Source: Acidobacteriota bacterium
Lineage (GTDB): Bacteria > Acidobacteriota > Thermoanaerobaculia > Multivoradales > JAHZIX01
Direction of reading: 5' to 3'
Assembly (NCBI GenBank): GCA_020439725.1
Contig: JAGQSE010000374.1
Coordinates: 1-29,904 of the forward strand
Length of the DNA: 29,904 nucleotides
Position numbers and translations under genes: made by a program. The notes below the pieces were generated by a model. The model was given only the letters and a program-made list of their open reading frames with translations, was not told where the DNA came from and did no database searches. Below are positions 7,392 through 15,286 of the stretch, in pieces (the first letter of the stretch is position 1; each line of letters starts with the position of its first letter).

Positions 7392-7805
7392 TCAAGGCAG
7401 CTGACGAATCGAGAGTCGCAAGTCGAGGCCGCTCGATAGCCTGTGGTCGTTGGTCCAGAACTCGTCAGAGCCCAAGGTTGCCGCCACGGCCAGGTGAATC
7501 GCATCGGGCGTCTTGATCCGATGTCGGGCGCGCAGAGAGGTCGCCAGGTCCATCACGCCACGCGTCAGCCGCCCCCACCGGAGACCACGAGACGAGAAGA
7601 ACCGATCGTAGTGCCTGAGGAGCTCTGGCTGGTCCTCGCGGAGCGGCCGGACGCGGCACTCGAGGCGAGTCAGAGGCGAGACACAGGCTTCGATCTCGAA
7701 GCCGAAGTCTGACTGGAGAGCCGATCTGACGGCTCTCGACAGCACCTCTTCGCCTTCGATCAAGTAGATGACTACGCAGCTGTCGAGATAGACCCGCCGC
7801 TTCAA
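7392..7805 (-). CDS. vapC: PIN-domain ribonuclease toxin (VapC-like), second module
   Basis: A 137-residue PIN protein. Acidic site residues are Asp8 (YLDSC), Glu49 (TRLEC), Asp101 (TPDAIH) and Asp120 (TNDHRL). The TPDAIHLA and FWTNDHRL motifs place it in a different PIN subgroup from the neighbouring toxin (DPADRI, LLTRDRRI). Its ATG at 7805 overlaps the stop of the upstream antitoxin by 4 bases, so the two are coupled. Predicted activity: metal-dependent endoribonuclease acting on structured RNA. Confidence 0.9.
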   Translation of the reverse strand: MKRRVYLDSCVVIYLIEGEEVLSRAVRSALQSDFGFEIEACVSPLTRLECRVRPLREDQPELLRHYDRFFSSRGLRWGRLTRGVMDLATSLRARHRIKTPDAIHLAVAATLGSDEFWTNDHRLSSGLDLRLSIRQLP

Positions 7806-8101
7806 CGCGCGTCCCAGGACTCTCGTTCCGCCAGGACCGCTTGATCGATCTCGTCCTTGCTACGCCGGAGCCGTGCTTCGAGACGGGGAGCCTCCAGGAA
7901 TGACCCAAGGGTTCGGCGATCACTACCAGAGCCCTGGCGGGAGGGCTCCACGACCTCCCCAAGCTGCACGATGACCTCTGCGGGGCCGGCCTTGACGTCC
8001 TCCGGGAGGCGGACGTGCACCATGTGGTCGGCCGTGACCTGCGCAGACACTCGAATCGTTCGCTTCACCTTGATGTCCACCACGGCAGTGTATCGCAGCA
8101 A
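7802..8101 (-). CDS. Putative antitoxin of the second PIN module
   Basis: Up to 99 residues from a TTG at 8101; in-frame GTG codons at 8083 or 8080 give about 92-93 residues and are equally possible. No ribosome site precedes any of them. A TACACT (-10-like, 8092-8087) sits a few bases before the GTGs, so a leaderless start there is plausible. The N-terminal part is a short beta-rich segment (TIRVSAQVTADHMVHVRLPEDV, then PAEVIVQLGE), as in small antitoxins lacking a classic DNA-binding motif. The C-terminal part is charged and helical (ARLRRSKDEIDQAVLAERESW), suitable for toxin binding. Identity as antitoxin rests mainly on position and the 4-base overlap. Confidence 0.75.
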   Translation of the reverse strand: MLRYTAVVDIKVKRTIRVSAQVTADHMVHVRLPEDVKAGPAEVIVQLGEVVEPSRQGSGSDRRTLGSFLEAPRLEARLRRSKDEIDQAVLAERESWDAR

Positions 8102-8186
8102 CGCGAGGATCCCTGTTGCCGAGCCATCCCGGGAACCCTTTTTGCTTCCAGGCTCGTCCGCCGATGGATGGCCGAGGAGATCGAGC

Positions 8187-8909
8187 TCAAGCCAAGTTGT
8201 GGAACACCTTCTGGACGTCGTCGTCCTGCTCGAGGCGATCGAGGAGGGCCAGGACTTCTTCGGCCTGGTCGTCGGGGAGCTCGACGGGGGTAGCGGGGAG
8301 GTATTCGGACTCCGCGGAGAGGGGAGTGATACCGTGGTCTTCGAGCCCTTTCTGAAGCTGCCCGAAATCGTTGAAGGCGCAGCGCAGGACGAGCTGGGGC
8401 TCGCCCTTCTCGCCTTGCCCCTCCCCCATCTCCTCGAGCCCGTGATCGATCAGCTCGAGCTCGAGCTCTTCGGCGTCGATGCCCTCCGGATCGAGGCGAA
8501 ACACCCCCATGCGCTGGAACAGAAAGCCGACGCTACCGGTGGTCGCGAGGTTGCCGCCGCCCTTGTTGAAGTGCATGCGGACGTTGGCGACGGTACGCGT
8601 CGGGTTGTCGGTGGCGGTCTCGACGAGCACCGCGACGCCGTGGGGCGCGTAGCCCTCGTAGAGCACCTCCTGGTACTCCTTGGCCTCTTTGCCCGAGGCC
8701 CGGCGGATCGCCGCTTCGACCTTGTCCTTGGGCATGTTGACCGCCCGGGCGTTCTGGATGACACGACGCAGCATCGGGTTGCCGTCGGGGTCGGAGCCGC
8801 CGGCGCGCACCGCGATGGTGATGTCCTTGCCGATGCGCGCGAACTGCTTCGCCATGCGGTCCCAACGCGCGAACATGGTGTGCTTGCGGGTTTCGAAAAT
8901 ACGTCCCAT
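8187..8909 (-). CDS. yebC: YebC/PmpR family protein (transcriptional or translational regulator)
   Basis: A 240-residue protein with the full YebC/TACO1 layout. It begins GRIFETRKHTMFARWD, followed by KQFARIGKDITIAVRAGG, the NMPKDKVEAAIRRASG motif, EVLYEGYAPHGVAVLVE and TDNPTRTVANVR, GSVGFLFQRMG, and the C-terminal acidic domain ending DDDVQKVFHN. The frame is open a further 36 codons upstream, but the chosen ATG at 8909 gives the family's exact N-terminus. Family members bind DNA as regulators (PmpR) or assist ribosomes at proline stretches; sequence alone does not say which applies. It is isolated on the minus strand between an antitoxin gene and a membrane-protein gene. Confidence 0.95.
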   Translation of the reverse strand: MGRIFETRKHTMFARWDRMAKQFARIGKDITIAVRAGGSDPDGNPMLRRVIQNARAVNMPKDKVEAAIRRASGKEAKEYQEVLYEGYAPHGVAVLVETATDNPTRTVANVRMHFNKGGGNLATTGSVGFLFQRMGVFRLDPEGIDAEELELELIDHGLEEMGEGQGEKGEPQLVLRCAFNDFGQLQKGLEDHGITPLSAESEYLPATPVELPDDQAEEVLALLDRLEQDDDVQKVFHNLA

Positions 8910-9068
8910 GACGGGTGCTCCGGAGGGTCGGAATGGAGGCTCGAGGGTTCGTGGGTCGCCGACGGGCGACAGCACCGCGCTCGGAGTCCGGGTTGATCGG
9001 TCGGGGGCGGCCCGCACGGCTCGCGCCGACGAACCGGCCAGGAGTCTAGCAGCGTCCGGTCGTCCCGA

Positions 9069-9617
9069 TCACTTGATGATGCCGACGAAACCGCCCGAGA
9101 CCCAGCGGACGTCGTCCATGGTGACGAAGGACCCGGGATCGACCTCGCGGACCAGCTTGACCAGCTTGGGCACCGCCTTGCGCGGCACCACCGCGGCCAC
9201 CACGTGAACCGGTCCCGACAGCCCCCGGCCCTCCACCTCAGTGACGCCGTAGCCCTGGCCGCGAATCGCCTCGGCGATGTCGTTGGTCTCGCGCCGGAGC
9301 GAGATCACGCGCAGGTCGACGTCCCCGAAGGCCAGCTTGCTCTCGAGCCACATGCCGAAGAGCGTGCCCGCGGCGAACCCGGAAGCGTAGGCGATCATGT
9401 TCCAGAGGTTGCCGACGTGGGTGATCACCTGGCTGATGGCGACCACCCAGATGGCGGCTTCGCCAAACCCCAGGGTCGCCGCCAGCCGGGTGCGGCCGCG
9501 GGTGATCATCAGAATGCGAAAGGTCGCGAGCGAGACGTCGGAGACGCGGAGCCCGAAGATCATCAGGCTCGACAGCAGGATTTCGAGGGTCGGGAACGAG
9601 ACGTCGACGTGGAACAT
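9069..9617 (-). CDS. UPF0316 membrane protein with DUF2179 domain
   Basis: A 182-residue protein; ATG at 9617 with AAGGA about 7 bases upstream was preferred over an open 32-codon extension lacking hydrophobic or motif content. Three membrane segments fill residues 6-90 (ILLSSLMIFGLRVSDVSL; FGEAAIWVVAISQVI; MIAYASGFAAGTLFGMWL). The C-terminal soluble part (LRVISLRRETNDIAEAIRGQGYGVTEVEGRG, then VVAAVVPRKAVPKLVKLV) is the DUF2179 fold, related to PII-like/nucleotide-binding regulatory domains. UPF0316 proteins have no established function. It is preceded by a 193-base gap from the antiporter gene, which contains CCCGGC-AATA-GCCGGG (9689-9704). Confidence 0.88.
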   Translation of the reverse strand: MFHVDVSFPTLEILLSSLMIFGLRVSDVSLATFRILMITRGRTRLAATLGFGEAAIWVVAISQVITHVGNLWNMIAYASGFAAGTLFGMWLESKLAFGDVDLRVISLRRETNDIAEAIRGQGYGVTEVEGRGLSGPVHVVAAVVPRKAVPKLVKLVREVDPGSFVTMDDVRWVSGGFVGIIK

Positions 9618-9810
9618 GGAAGCGTCCTTCGAGAAACAGAGCGTGGGCTCGGGCGTCGGCAGGGCGGAGAGAATGGGCGGCGGGAAGACCCGGCAATAGC
9701 CGGGACCGGGCATGGACGGTGGTCGTCTCCGGGCACGCCCGTCCCCCCTTGGGATCGGCGGCGGCCGTGAGCGGGAGAGCCTAGCGCACCGCGGTAGGGC
9801 TCCGCCAGGA

Positions 9811-11796
9811 TCAGCCGGGCGAGCCCGGCGCCGGGCCGTCCAACGCTGCGGCGAGAACCGTGAAGGCGCGGTCGATCTCCTCGTGGGAGCCCACCAACAC
9901 CAGGCAATCTCCGCCTTCGAGGACGGTGTCCGGCGCCGGGTTGGGGTTGGGGACCTCGCCGCGGACGACAGCGATCACCGTCGCCCCGGTGCGGTGCCGA
10001 AGATCGAGCTCGCGCAGGCTCCGACCCGCCGCCGGGCTGCCCGGGGCGAGCTGGAAGATCTCCGTGGTCCCCGCCGCGAGCGCGTCGAGGACCGCCTCCG
10101 AGACGCCGGCACCCAAAGCCGGCGTGCGGAGCATGGCGTAGCCCTCGCCTCGCAGGACCCGAGTCTGCGCCCGGATGACGTTGCGCGGCACGTGGTAGCG
10201 GCGCAGGACCAGGGTGAAGATCTCGATGGCGGTCTCGAACTCCTCCGCCACGACCTCGTCGGCGCCGAGCCCCCGCAGCTCCTCGATCTCGCCGACCCGG
10301 CGCGTGCGGACGACGATCTCGGCGGTGGGATTGAGACGGCGGGCGAGGGTCACGGCACGGCGCAACGCGGCCGGGTCCGAAATGGTGAACACCACCACCC
10401 GCGCCTTGGGCACGCCGGCGTGGCTGAGGATCTCGGGCCGCGTCGCGTCGCCGTAGAGCACCGGCTCGCCGTGTTCCCGGGCACGCCGCTGGATCTCGAC
10501 GCTGAGCTCGATGACGACGTAGGGGATGTGCGCCTCGCGGAGCTCGCGGGCCAGCAGCCGGCCGCCCAGGCCATACCCGACCACGACCACGTGGCCGGAC
10601 CGGTCTTCACCGGGCGGCGAGACGGGCGGCGCGACCAGCGGCAGGCGGTCCGCGAGCCACGGCGCGAGACGCAAGAGGAGCGGCGTGGCGAGAATGGTCA
10701 GCACCGCCGCGGACAGCAACAGCTGAAAGCCGTCGTCGCCGAGCAGGCCGTGGCGGCGGCCGACCTCCATCAACACGAAGGAGAACTCCCCCACCTGGCT
10801 CAACCCCAACGCGGCGAGGAGGCGGGTGCGGCCCGGAAAGCCCGCGGCGGCCACCGCGACGCTCGCCGCCAGCGTCTTGACCACGATAATCCCCACCGCC
10901 AGGGCCAGCAGCAACGCGAGCTTTCCCGCGGCGAAGCGCAGATCGACGAGCATCCCGATGGAGATGAAGAACAGGCTCGAGAAGAGGTCGCGGAACGGGC
11001 CGACGTCGGCGATCACCTGGTCGCTGTACTCGGTCTCCGAGACGATGAGACCGGCCAGGAAGGCGCCGAGGGCCAGGGAGAAGCCCAGCGCGTGGGTCAG
11101 CCACGCCATCGCCAGACAGCTGAGCAGCGCGCCGAGGACGAAGGTCTCGCGAGCGCGGGTGCGGGCGAGCCGCAGGAAGAAGGCAGGGACCAGCTTGCGC
11201 GCCGCCAGCACGACCACGCCGACCACCAGCAGCGAGCCACCGAAGCGAAGCGCGAGATCGGCCACCGACAGCGGCACCTCGCCGCCCAAGACCGGGGTCA
11301 GGACGATGAGGGGAACGATGAGGAAGTCCTGGAAGAGCAGGATACCCAGCGACACCCGGCCGTGGGGGGAGTCGGACTCGCCGCGCTCGCCCAGGAGCTT
11401 CAAGACGATGGCGGTGCTCGACAGCGCCACCGCACAGCCGAGGAAGATCGCCGATCCCGGGCTGGGCACGAAGGCCCACGTGGCCGCCGCCACCGCGCCG
11501 ATGGTCAGCGCCGCCTGGAGACCGCCGCCGGCGAGAAACACCCGGCGCAGCTCCTTGAGCTCCGCCAGCGACAACTCGAGACCGATGGTGAAGAGGAGGA
11601 GCGCGACGCCGATCTCGGCGAACGCCTCCACCGCCTCGATCTCGGCCACCCAACCCAAACCCGAGGGACCGATGACCATGCCGGCGAGCAGCAGGCCGAC
11701 GAGCGGCGGGATGCGCAGGCGTACCGCCAACAGCGAGACCAGCACGGCCCCGGCGAGCAGGATCACGGTCTCTTGGAGGAGGTGCTCGAGCAACAT
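9811..11796 (-). CDS. KefB/CPA2-type monovalent cation/proton antiporter with RCK domain
   Basis: A 661-residue membrane transporter. Residues 5-385 form the Na/H exchanger domain with about 12 hydrophobic segments. The family signatures LLFTIGLELSL (67-77), FQDFLIVPLI (155-164, the Gln-Asp pair of the KefB/KefC ion path) and LSQVGEFSFVL (332-342) are present. Residues 400-520 are a TrkA-N/RCK domain beginning HVVVVGYGLGGRLLA, a Rossmann loop that binds NAD(H) or another nucleotide. Residues 570-655 are TrkA-C. Known members exchange K+ or Na+ for H+ and respond to nucleotide or glutathione adducts. No KefF/KefG-like quinone reductase lies alongside. It is transcribed divergently from the ECF sigma gene. 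A long antisense open frame across it is a GC-bias shadow. Confidence 0.95.
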   Translation of the reverse strand: MLLEHLLQETVILLAGAVLVSLLAVRLRIPPLVGLLLAGMVIGPSGLGWVAEIEAVEAFAEIGVALLLFTIGLELSLAELKELRRVFLAGGGLQAALTIGAVAAATWAFVPSPGSAIFLGCAVALSSTAIVLKLLGERGESDSPHGRVSLGILLFQDFLIVPLIVLTPVLGGEVPLSVADLALRFGGSLLVVGVVVLAARKLVPAFFLRLARTRARETFVLGALLSCLAMAWLTHALGFSLALGAFLAGLIVSETEYSDQVIADVGPFRDLFSSLFFISIGMLVDLRFAAGKLALLLALAVGIIVVKTLAASVAVAAAGFPGRTRLLAALGLSQVGEFSFVLMEVGRRHGLLGDDGFQLLLSAAVLTILATPLLLRLAPWLADRLPLVAPPVSPPGEDRSGHVVVVGYGLGGRLLARELREAHIPYVVIELSVEIQRRAREHGEPVLYGDATRPEILSHAGVPKARVVVFTISDPAALRRAVTLARRLNPTAEIVVRTRRVGEIEELRGLGADEVVAEEFETAIEIFTLVLRRYHVPRNVIRAQTRVLRGEGYAMLRTPALGAGVSEAVLDALAAGTTEIFQLAPGSPAAGRSLRELDLRHRTGATVIAVVRGEVPNPNPAPDTVLEGGDCLVLVGSHEEIDRAFTVLAAALDGPAPGSPG

Positions 11797-11854
11797 GCGC
11801 GCATTGTAGACGGCCGGCGGAGGGGATGGGGCGAGGCAGCGCTCGCGGCGCTGC

Positions 11855-11860
11855 TAAGAT
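11855..11860 (+). promoter_or_regulatory. Possible -10 element (TAAGAT) upstream of the ECF sigma gene
   Basis: TAAGAT lies about 50 bases before the sigma-factor ATG in the 113-base divergent gap. No TTGACA-like hexamer is found 16-18 bases upstream, so it is only a candidate. Confidence 0.25.
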
Positions 11861-11909
11861 ACGCCGCCAGCTCCGGGCTCAGCCGCCGGAGCCCCGGGGA
11901 AACCGTGCC

Positions 11910-12728
11910 ATGACCGAAACCGCCACCGAGCCTGCCGGCCAAGATCTAGTCGGGCTGCCCGCCGACGAGGCGATCCCTCGCCTCCTCGACCAGGAGGGGG
12001 GGCGGGTCTACAAGATCGCGCTGCGCCTCTGCGGCAGTCCCGAGGACGCCGCCGACCTGGTCCAGGACGTGTTCCTCCAGGCCTACCGCAAGTGGCATCA
12101 ATTCCAGGGCGACAGCCAGCCTTCCACCTGGCTGTACACCATCGCCGCCCGCGCCTGCCGGCGGACGCACCGGCGCCGCGCCGGCGAACCCGCTCGCCTC
12201 GAGTCCCTCGACGAGCTGCTCCCCCACCCCGAGGCCGGTATCCCCGACCTGCGAGACGGCGAGGACGGCGGTCCGCTGTCGGAGCACCTCAAGAACGAGG
12301 CCCGAGAGCTGGTCGAACGCGCGGTGGCGGAGCTGCCCGACGGCTTCCGCCTGCCGCTGGTCCTCAAGGAGATCCTCGAGCTGCCGGTCGGCGAGGTGGC
12401 AGCGATCCTCGGTATCAAGGAAGCCACCGTCAAGACCCGCCTGCACCGGGCTCGGCTGATGCTGCGGCGCGCGGTCTCGGAGGGATTACCCCAGCGCTCG
12501 GCACCTCACCCGCACCATTCGCGCCGAGTCTGTCTCGACCTCCTGGCCGCCAAGCAGGAGGCCCTCGACCGCGGCGTGCCCTTCCGCGTGCCACCGGAGG
12601 AGGTTTGCAGCCGTTGCGAAGCGCTCTTCGACACCCTCGACCTGACCCAGCAGGTGTGTCTCGAGCTACGGGAAGGCGAGCTGCCGGCCCCCCTGCGCCG
12701 CGCGGTTCTCGACGCCTTCCCCCACTGA
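11910..12728 (+). CDS. ECF-family RNA polymerase sigma factor with Cys-containing C-terminal extension
   Basis: A 272-residue protein; ATG at 11910 gives a normal ECF N-terminus, and the 28 codons upstream look non-coding. Region 2 is residues 25-90: ALRLCGSPEDAADLVQDVFL, then QPSTWLYTIAARACRRTHRRR. Region 4 is 130-190: AVAELPDGFRLPLVLKEI, then VGEVAAILGIKEATVKTRLHRARL, the -35-binding helix-turn-helix. A typical ECF factor ends near here. This one continues about 80 residues with HHSRRVCLDLLAA, then VPPEEVCSRCEALFDTL (CxxC at 233-236) and Cys250. This resembles the zinc anti-sigma (zf-HC2) pattern but with the usual His replaced, so a built-in redox or metal sensor is possible. No separate anti-sigma gene is adjacent. 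The CstB-like gene follows after 132 bases. Confidence 0.92.
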   Translation: MTETATEPAGQDLVGLPADEAIPRLLDQEGGRVYKIALRLCGSPEDAADLVQDVFLQAYRKWHQFQGDSQPSTWLYTIAARACRRTHRRRAGEPARLESLDELLPHPEAGIPDLRDGEDGGPLSEHLKNEARELVERAVAELPDGFRLPLVLKEILELPVGEVAAILGIKEATVKTRLHRARLMLRRAVSEGLPQRSAPHPHHSRRVCLDLLAAKQEALDRGVPFRVPPEEVCSRCEALFDTLDLTQQVCLELREGELPAPLRRAVLDAFPH

Positions 12729-12795
12729 CACCGGGCGGCCGCTGATGCCCCGAGTCAGCACCGCGGGAACCTGTCGCCGACTTCGTGCCTCTCAC

Positions 12796-12814
12796 CGGAT
12801 GTAGGGCACATCCG
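12796..12814. promoter_or_regulatory. Inverted repeat upstream of the CstB-like gene (possible operator)
   Basis: CGGATGT-AGGGC-ACATCCG is a perfect 7-5-7 dyad 46 bases before the next start and 67 bases after the sigma gene stop. There is no T-run, so it is unlikely to be an intrinsic terminator. It could bind a regulator or form an RNA hairpin in the leader. Confidence 0.3.
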
Positions 12815-12860
12815 CCGGAGGCCGGAGCCCGCCGACACCACGGACCCTGGAGACCACTCG

Positions 12861-14282
12861 ATGCTGTTTCGTCAGATCTTCGATCCCAAGCTCGCCCAGT
12901 ACGCCTATCTCATCGGCTGCCAGCAGACCGGTGAGGCGCTGATCATCGATCCCGAGCGCGACGTCGACCGCTACCTGGCCATCGCCGCCGCCGAGGGGCT
13001 CGAGATCGTCGCCGCCACCGAGACGCACATCCACGCCGACTTCCTCTCCGGCGCGCGCGAGCTGGCGGCGACCCACGGGGTCCGCCTCTACCTGTCGGCG
13101 GAAGGCGGCGAAGACTGGCAGTACGAGTGGGCTCGCGGCGAGGACTACGACGTCCAGCTGCTCCACGACGGTGACACCTTCCGCATCGGTCGCATCGAGA
13201 TCCGAGCGCTGCACACGCCGGGACACACCCCCGAACACTTGAGCTTCCTGGTCACCGACCTGGGCGGCGGCGCCCACGAACCCATGGGTCTCGCCAGCGG
13301 CGACTTCGTCTTCGTCGGCGACCTCGGCCGGCCGGACCTCCTCGAGACCGCCGCCGGCGTGGCCGGCGCCCGCGAGCCGTCGGCCCGTACGCTGTTTCGC
13401 AGCGTCGAGCGCTTCCTCGAGCTCCCGGATCACCTCCAGCTGTGGCCGGCCCACGGCGCCGGCAGCGCCTGCGGCAAGGCGCTCGGCTCGGTGCCGATCT
13501 CGACGGTGGGGTATGAGAAGCGTCACAACGCCTCCATCGACGCCGCCCGCCGGGGCGAGGACGCCTTCGTCGACGACATCCTGGCCGGCCAGCCGGAACC
13601 GCCGCTCTACTTCGCCACGATGAAGCGGTTGAACCGCGGCGGTCCACCGGTGCTGGGCGGTTTGCCGCGCCCACCGAGGCTCGACGCGGCGGCACTGGTG
13701 AAGGCTCTTGGACGGGACGACACCGTGGTGGTCGACACGCGGCTCGATCGCCGCGCCTTTATGGACACCCACGTCGAGGGCTCGCTCTTCGCTCCCTTGA
13801 ACAAGACCTTCCCGACCATCACCGGCTCCTATCTCGAACCCGATCAATCGGTGGTGCTGCTGGTGACCGAGGAGCATCTCGACGAGGCGGTACGGGACCT
13901 GATCCGCATCGGCTTCGATCGCCTCCTCGGCTATGTCACCCCGGAGGTCTTGGTCCACGCGGCGCTGGCGGGTCACCTGCGCCAGACCCCGGTGATCGAT
14001 TTCGCCCAGGCGACGCCCCTGGCCGCCGCCGGCGCCCTCCCCTTGGACGTCCGTGGCGCCGTCGAGCACGCCGCCGGTGCCTTTCACGGCTCGCTCAACA
14101 TTCCCCACACCCGGCTTCTCGAGCGCCTCGACGAGATCCCTGCGTCCGCGGAGCTGCTCGTCTACTGTGCCAGCGGTGCCCGCGCCTCGTCGGCGACGGC
14201 GCTGCTCGAACGGCTCGGTCGCCGGGTGCGTTACGTCGACGATGACTTCGCCCACTGGCATGGTGCTCGTCTTTCGGCCTGA
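12861..14282 (+). CDS. CstB-like persulfide dioxygenase fused to two rhodanese domains
   Basis: A 473-residue cytoplasmic enzyme; ATG at 12861 with TGGAGA about 8 bases upstream. Residues 1-250 are a metallo-beta-lactamase fold of the ETHE1/persulfide dioxygenase branch: ETHIHADFLSGA (His56, His58, Asp60), HTPGHTPEH (His118, His122), FVGDLGRPDL (Asp154) and WPAHGAG (His198). Residues 270-370 are a rhodanese fold lacking the catalytic cysteine (VVDTRLDRRAFMDTHVEGS, then LLVTEEHLDEA). Residues 375-473 are a second rhodanese with an active-site loop CASGARA (Cys436). This order (dioxygenase, pseudo-rhodanese, active rhodanese) is that of Staphylococcus CstB, which turns persulfides into thiosulfate using Fe(II) and O2. 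Other members of the MBL-rhodanese group are less well characterised, so the exact reaction is inferred. Confidence 0.92.
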   Translation: MLFRQIFDPKLAQYAYLIGCQQTGEALIIDPERDVDRYLAIAAAEGLEIVAATETHIHADFLSGARELAATHGVRLYLSAEGGEDWQYEWARGEDYDVQLLHDGDTFRIGRIEIRALHTPGHTPEHLSFLVTDLGGGAHEPMGLASGDFVFVGDLGRPDLLETAAGVAGAREPSARTLFRSVERFLELPDHLQLWPAHGAGSACGKALGSVPISTVGYEKRHNASIDAARRGEDAFVDDILAGQPEPPLYFATMKRLNRGGPPVLGGLPRPPRLDAAALVKALGRDDTVVVDTRLDRRAFMDTHVEGSLFAPLNKTFPTITGSYLEPDQSVVLLVTEEHLDEAVRDLIRIGFDRLLGYVTPEVLVHAALAGHLRQTPVIDFAQATPLAAAGALPLDVRGAVEHAAGAFHGSLNIPHTRLLERLDEIPASAELLVYCASGARASSATALLERLGRRVRYVDDDFAHWHGARLSA

Positions 14283-14330
14283 ACACCGCGATGGCCCGGA
14301 GCCATCGCACGGTACCTTGGAGGCTCGACC

Positions 14331-15134
14331 ATGAACGGAAACCGACTCGCGATCATCCTCGTCCTCGCCCTGGCTGCGGCCGGAGCCTTGACCGTCGGCG
14401 CCGTCGGCCAGGCCGCGGGCCCGGCGGCAGCGCCGGCCACCGCCGCTTCGCCGGCACCGCTGACGCCGGAGGTCACCGCCGCCGTCACCGCGGCGCTCCA
14501 GGACGAGCGCCGAGCCGAAGTGATCTACGGCGCGGTGGTCGAGAGCTTCGGCCAGGTGTTGCCCTTCCTCCACACGCAGGAGGCGGAGATCCGCCACGCC
14601 GCAGCCCTCGAAGCGGTCTTCCTGCGCCGCGGCCTGACCATCCCGGGGCAGGAGGCCATGCCCGCACCGCAGTTCGACTCGCTGCTCGACGCCTGCAAGA
14701 GCGCCGTCGAGGACGAGAAGGCCAATGCCGCGCTCTATGACCACCTGTTGGCCCTCGATCCACCCGCCGACGTCGTCGCGGTGGCCGAGCGCAACCGTGC
14801 AGCCTCGCTCGAAAGGCATCTGCCCGCCTACCAGCGTTGTGTCGACGGCGGCGGCACCTACACCCCGCCCGGCGGCTCGATGGGAGCCGGTCCCGGCGCC
14901 GGCGGCTGTCCCAGGATGGGGCAGATGGGCCAAGGCAAGGGCATGAAGGGCGACGGCATGCGCGGTGACGGTGCCGGCTGCGGCTGCGGCAAGATGGGCA
15001 AGGGCCCCGGCATGAAGGGCCAGGGCCCCGGCATGAAAGACGGCGGGACCGAGCAGCGGGGACCTGGCGCCGGTCAGGGCGCGGGCTGCCCGGCGTGCGC
15101 CAACTGCCCCAACCGCACCGACGACGGGTCCTAG
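14331..15134 (+). CDS. Secreted ferritin-like (DUF2202-type) protein with Gly/Met/Cys-rich tail
   Basis: A 267-residue protein; ATG at 14331 with GGAGG 8 bases upstream, 48 bases after the CstB-like gene, so probably the same operon. Residues 1-30 are a signal peptide or anchor (LAIILVLALAAAGALTVGAVG), then an Ala/Pro linker. Residues 44-170 look like a DUF2202 four-helix ferritin-like domain: ALQDERRAEVIYGAVVESFG, EAEIRHAAALEAVFLRRG, AVEDEKANAALYDHLLA, ASLERHLPAYQRC. Candidate metal ligands are Glu59, Glu86, His89, Glu129, Glu161 and His163. Residues 178-267 are low-complexity: repeated GMKG and PGMK units, GCGCGKMG, and the cysteine pairs of CPACANCP. Such tails can bind soft metals such as copper. 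Role inferred: envelope metal or redox handling linked to sulfur chemistry. Confidence 0.85.
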   Translation: MNGNRLAIILVLALAAAGALTVGAVGQAAGPAAAPATAASPAPLTPEVTAAVTAALQDERRAEVIYGAVVESFGQVLPFLHTQEAEIRHAAALEAVFLRRGLTIPGQEAMPAPQFDSLLDACKSAVEDEKANAALYDHLLALDPPADVVAVAERNRAASLERHLPAYQRCVDGGGTYTPPGGSMGAGPGAGGCPRMGQMGQGKGMKGDGMRGDGAGCGCGKMGKGPGMKGQGPGMKDGGTEQRGPGAGQGAGCPACANCPNRTDDGS

Positions 15135-15156
15135 GCTCGTCCGCGGCGACGCGACC

Positions 15157-15181
15157 GCCGGCTCGGCGACGGGCCGGCTTT
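15157..15181 (+). terminator. Probable intrinsic terminator between the ferritin-like gene and SulP
   Basis: A 9-bp stem (GCCGGCTCG at 15157-15165 with CGGGCCGGC at 15170-15178, one GU pair) has a GCGA tetraloop and is followed by TTT (15179-15181) and another TTTT a few bases on. The T-run is short, so termination may be partial. Confidence 0.5.
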
Positions 15182-15286
15182 GAAGCCTCTTTTGGGGAGG
15201 CGGCCATTCCTCTCCGGCCTGGTCCGGCGTTCGGCGCAATCCCGGCCGCCTCCCCCTTTTTCTCGCCCCAAGGCAGCCCATCCCCG

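Noticed and set aside
9777..9802. Imperfect hairpin downstream of the antiporter gene
   Set aside because: It has a bulged stem and no T-run; too weak to call a terminator.
9712..11913. A 733-codon open frame antisense to the KefB-type antiporter
   Set aside because: Its translation is Arg/Glu/Gly/Gln-rich low-complexity sequence without domains, while the opposite strand encodes a full antiporter with all motifs; this is a GC-bias shadow.
12792..15281. An 829-codon open frame antisense to the CstB-like and ferritin-like genes
   Set aside because: No recognisable domain or ribosome site; the plus strand carries well-conserved enzymes.
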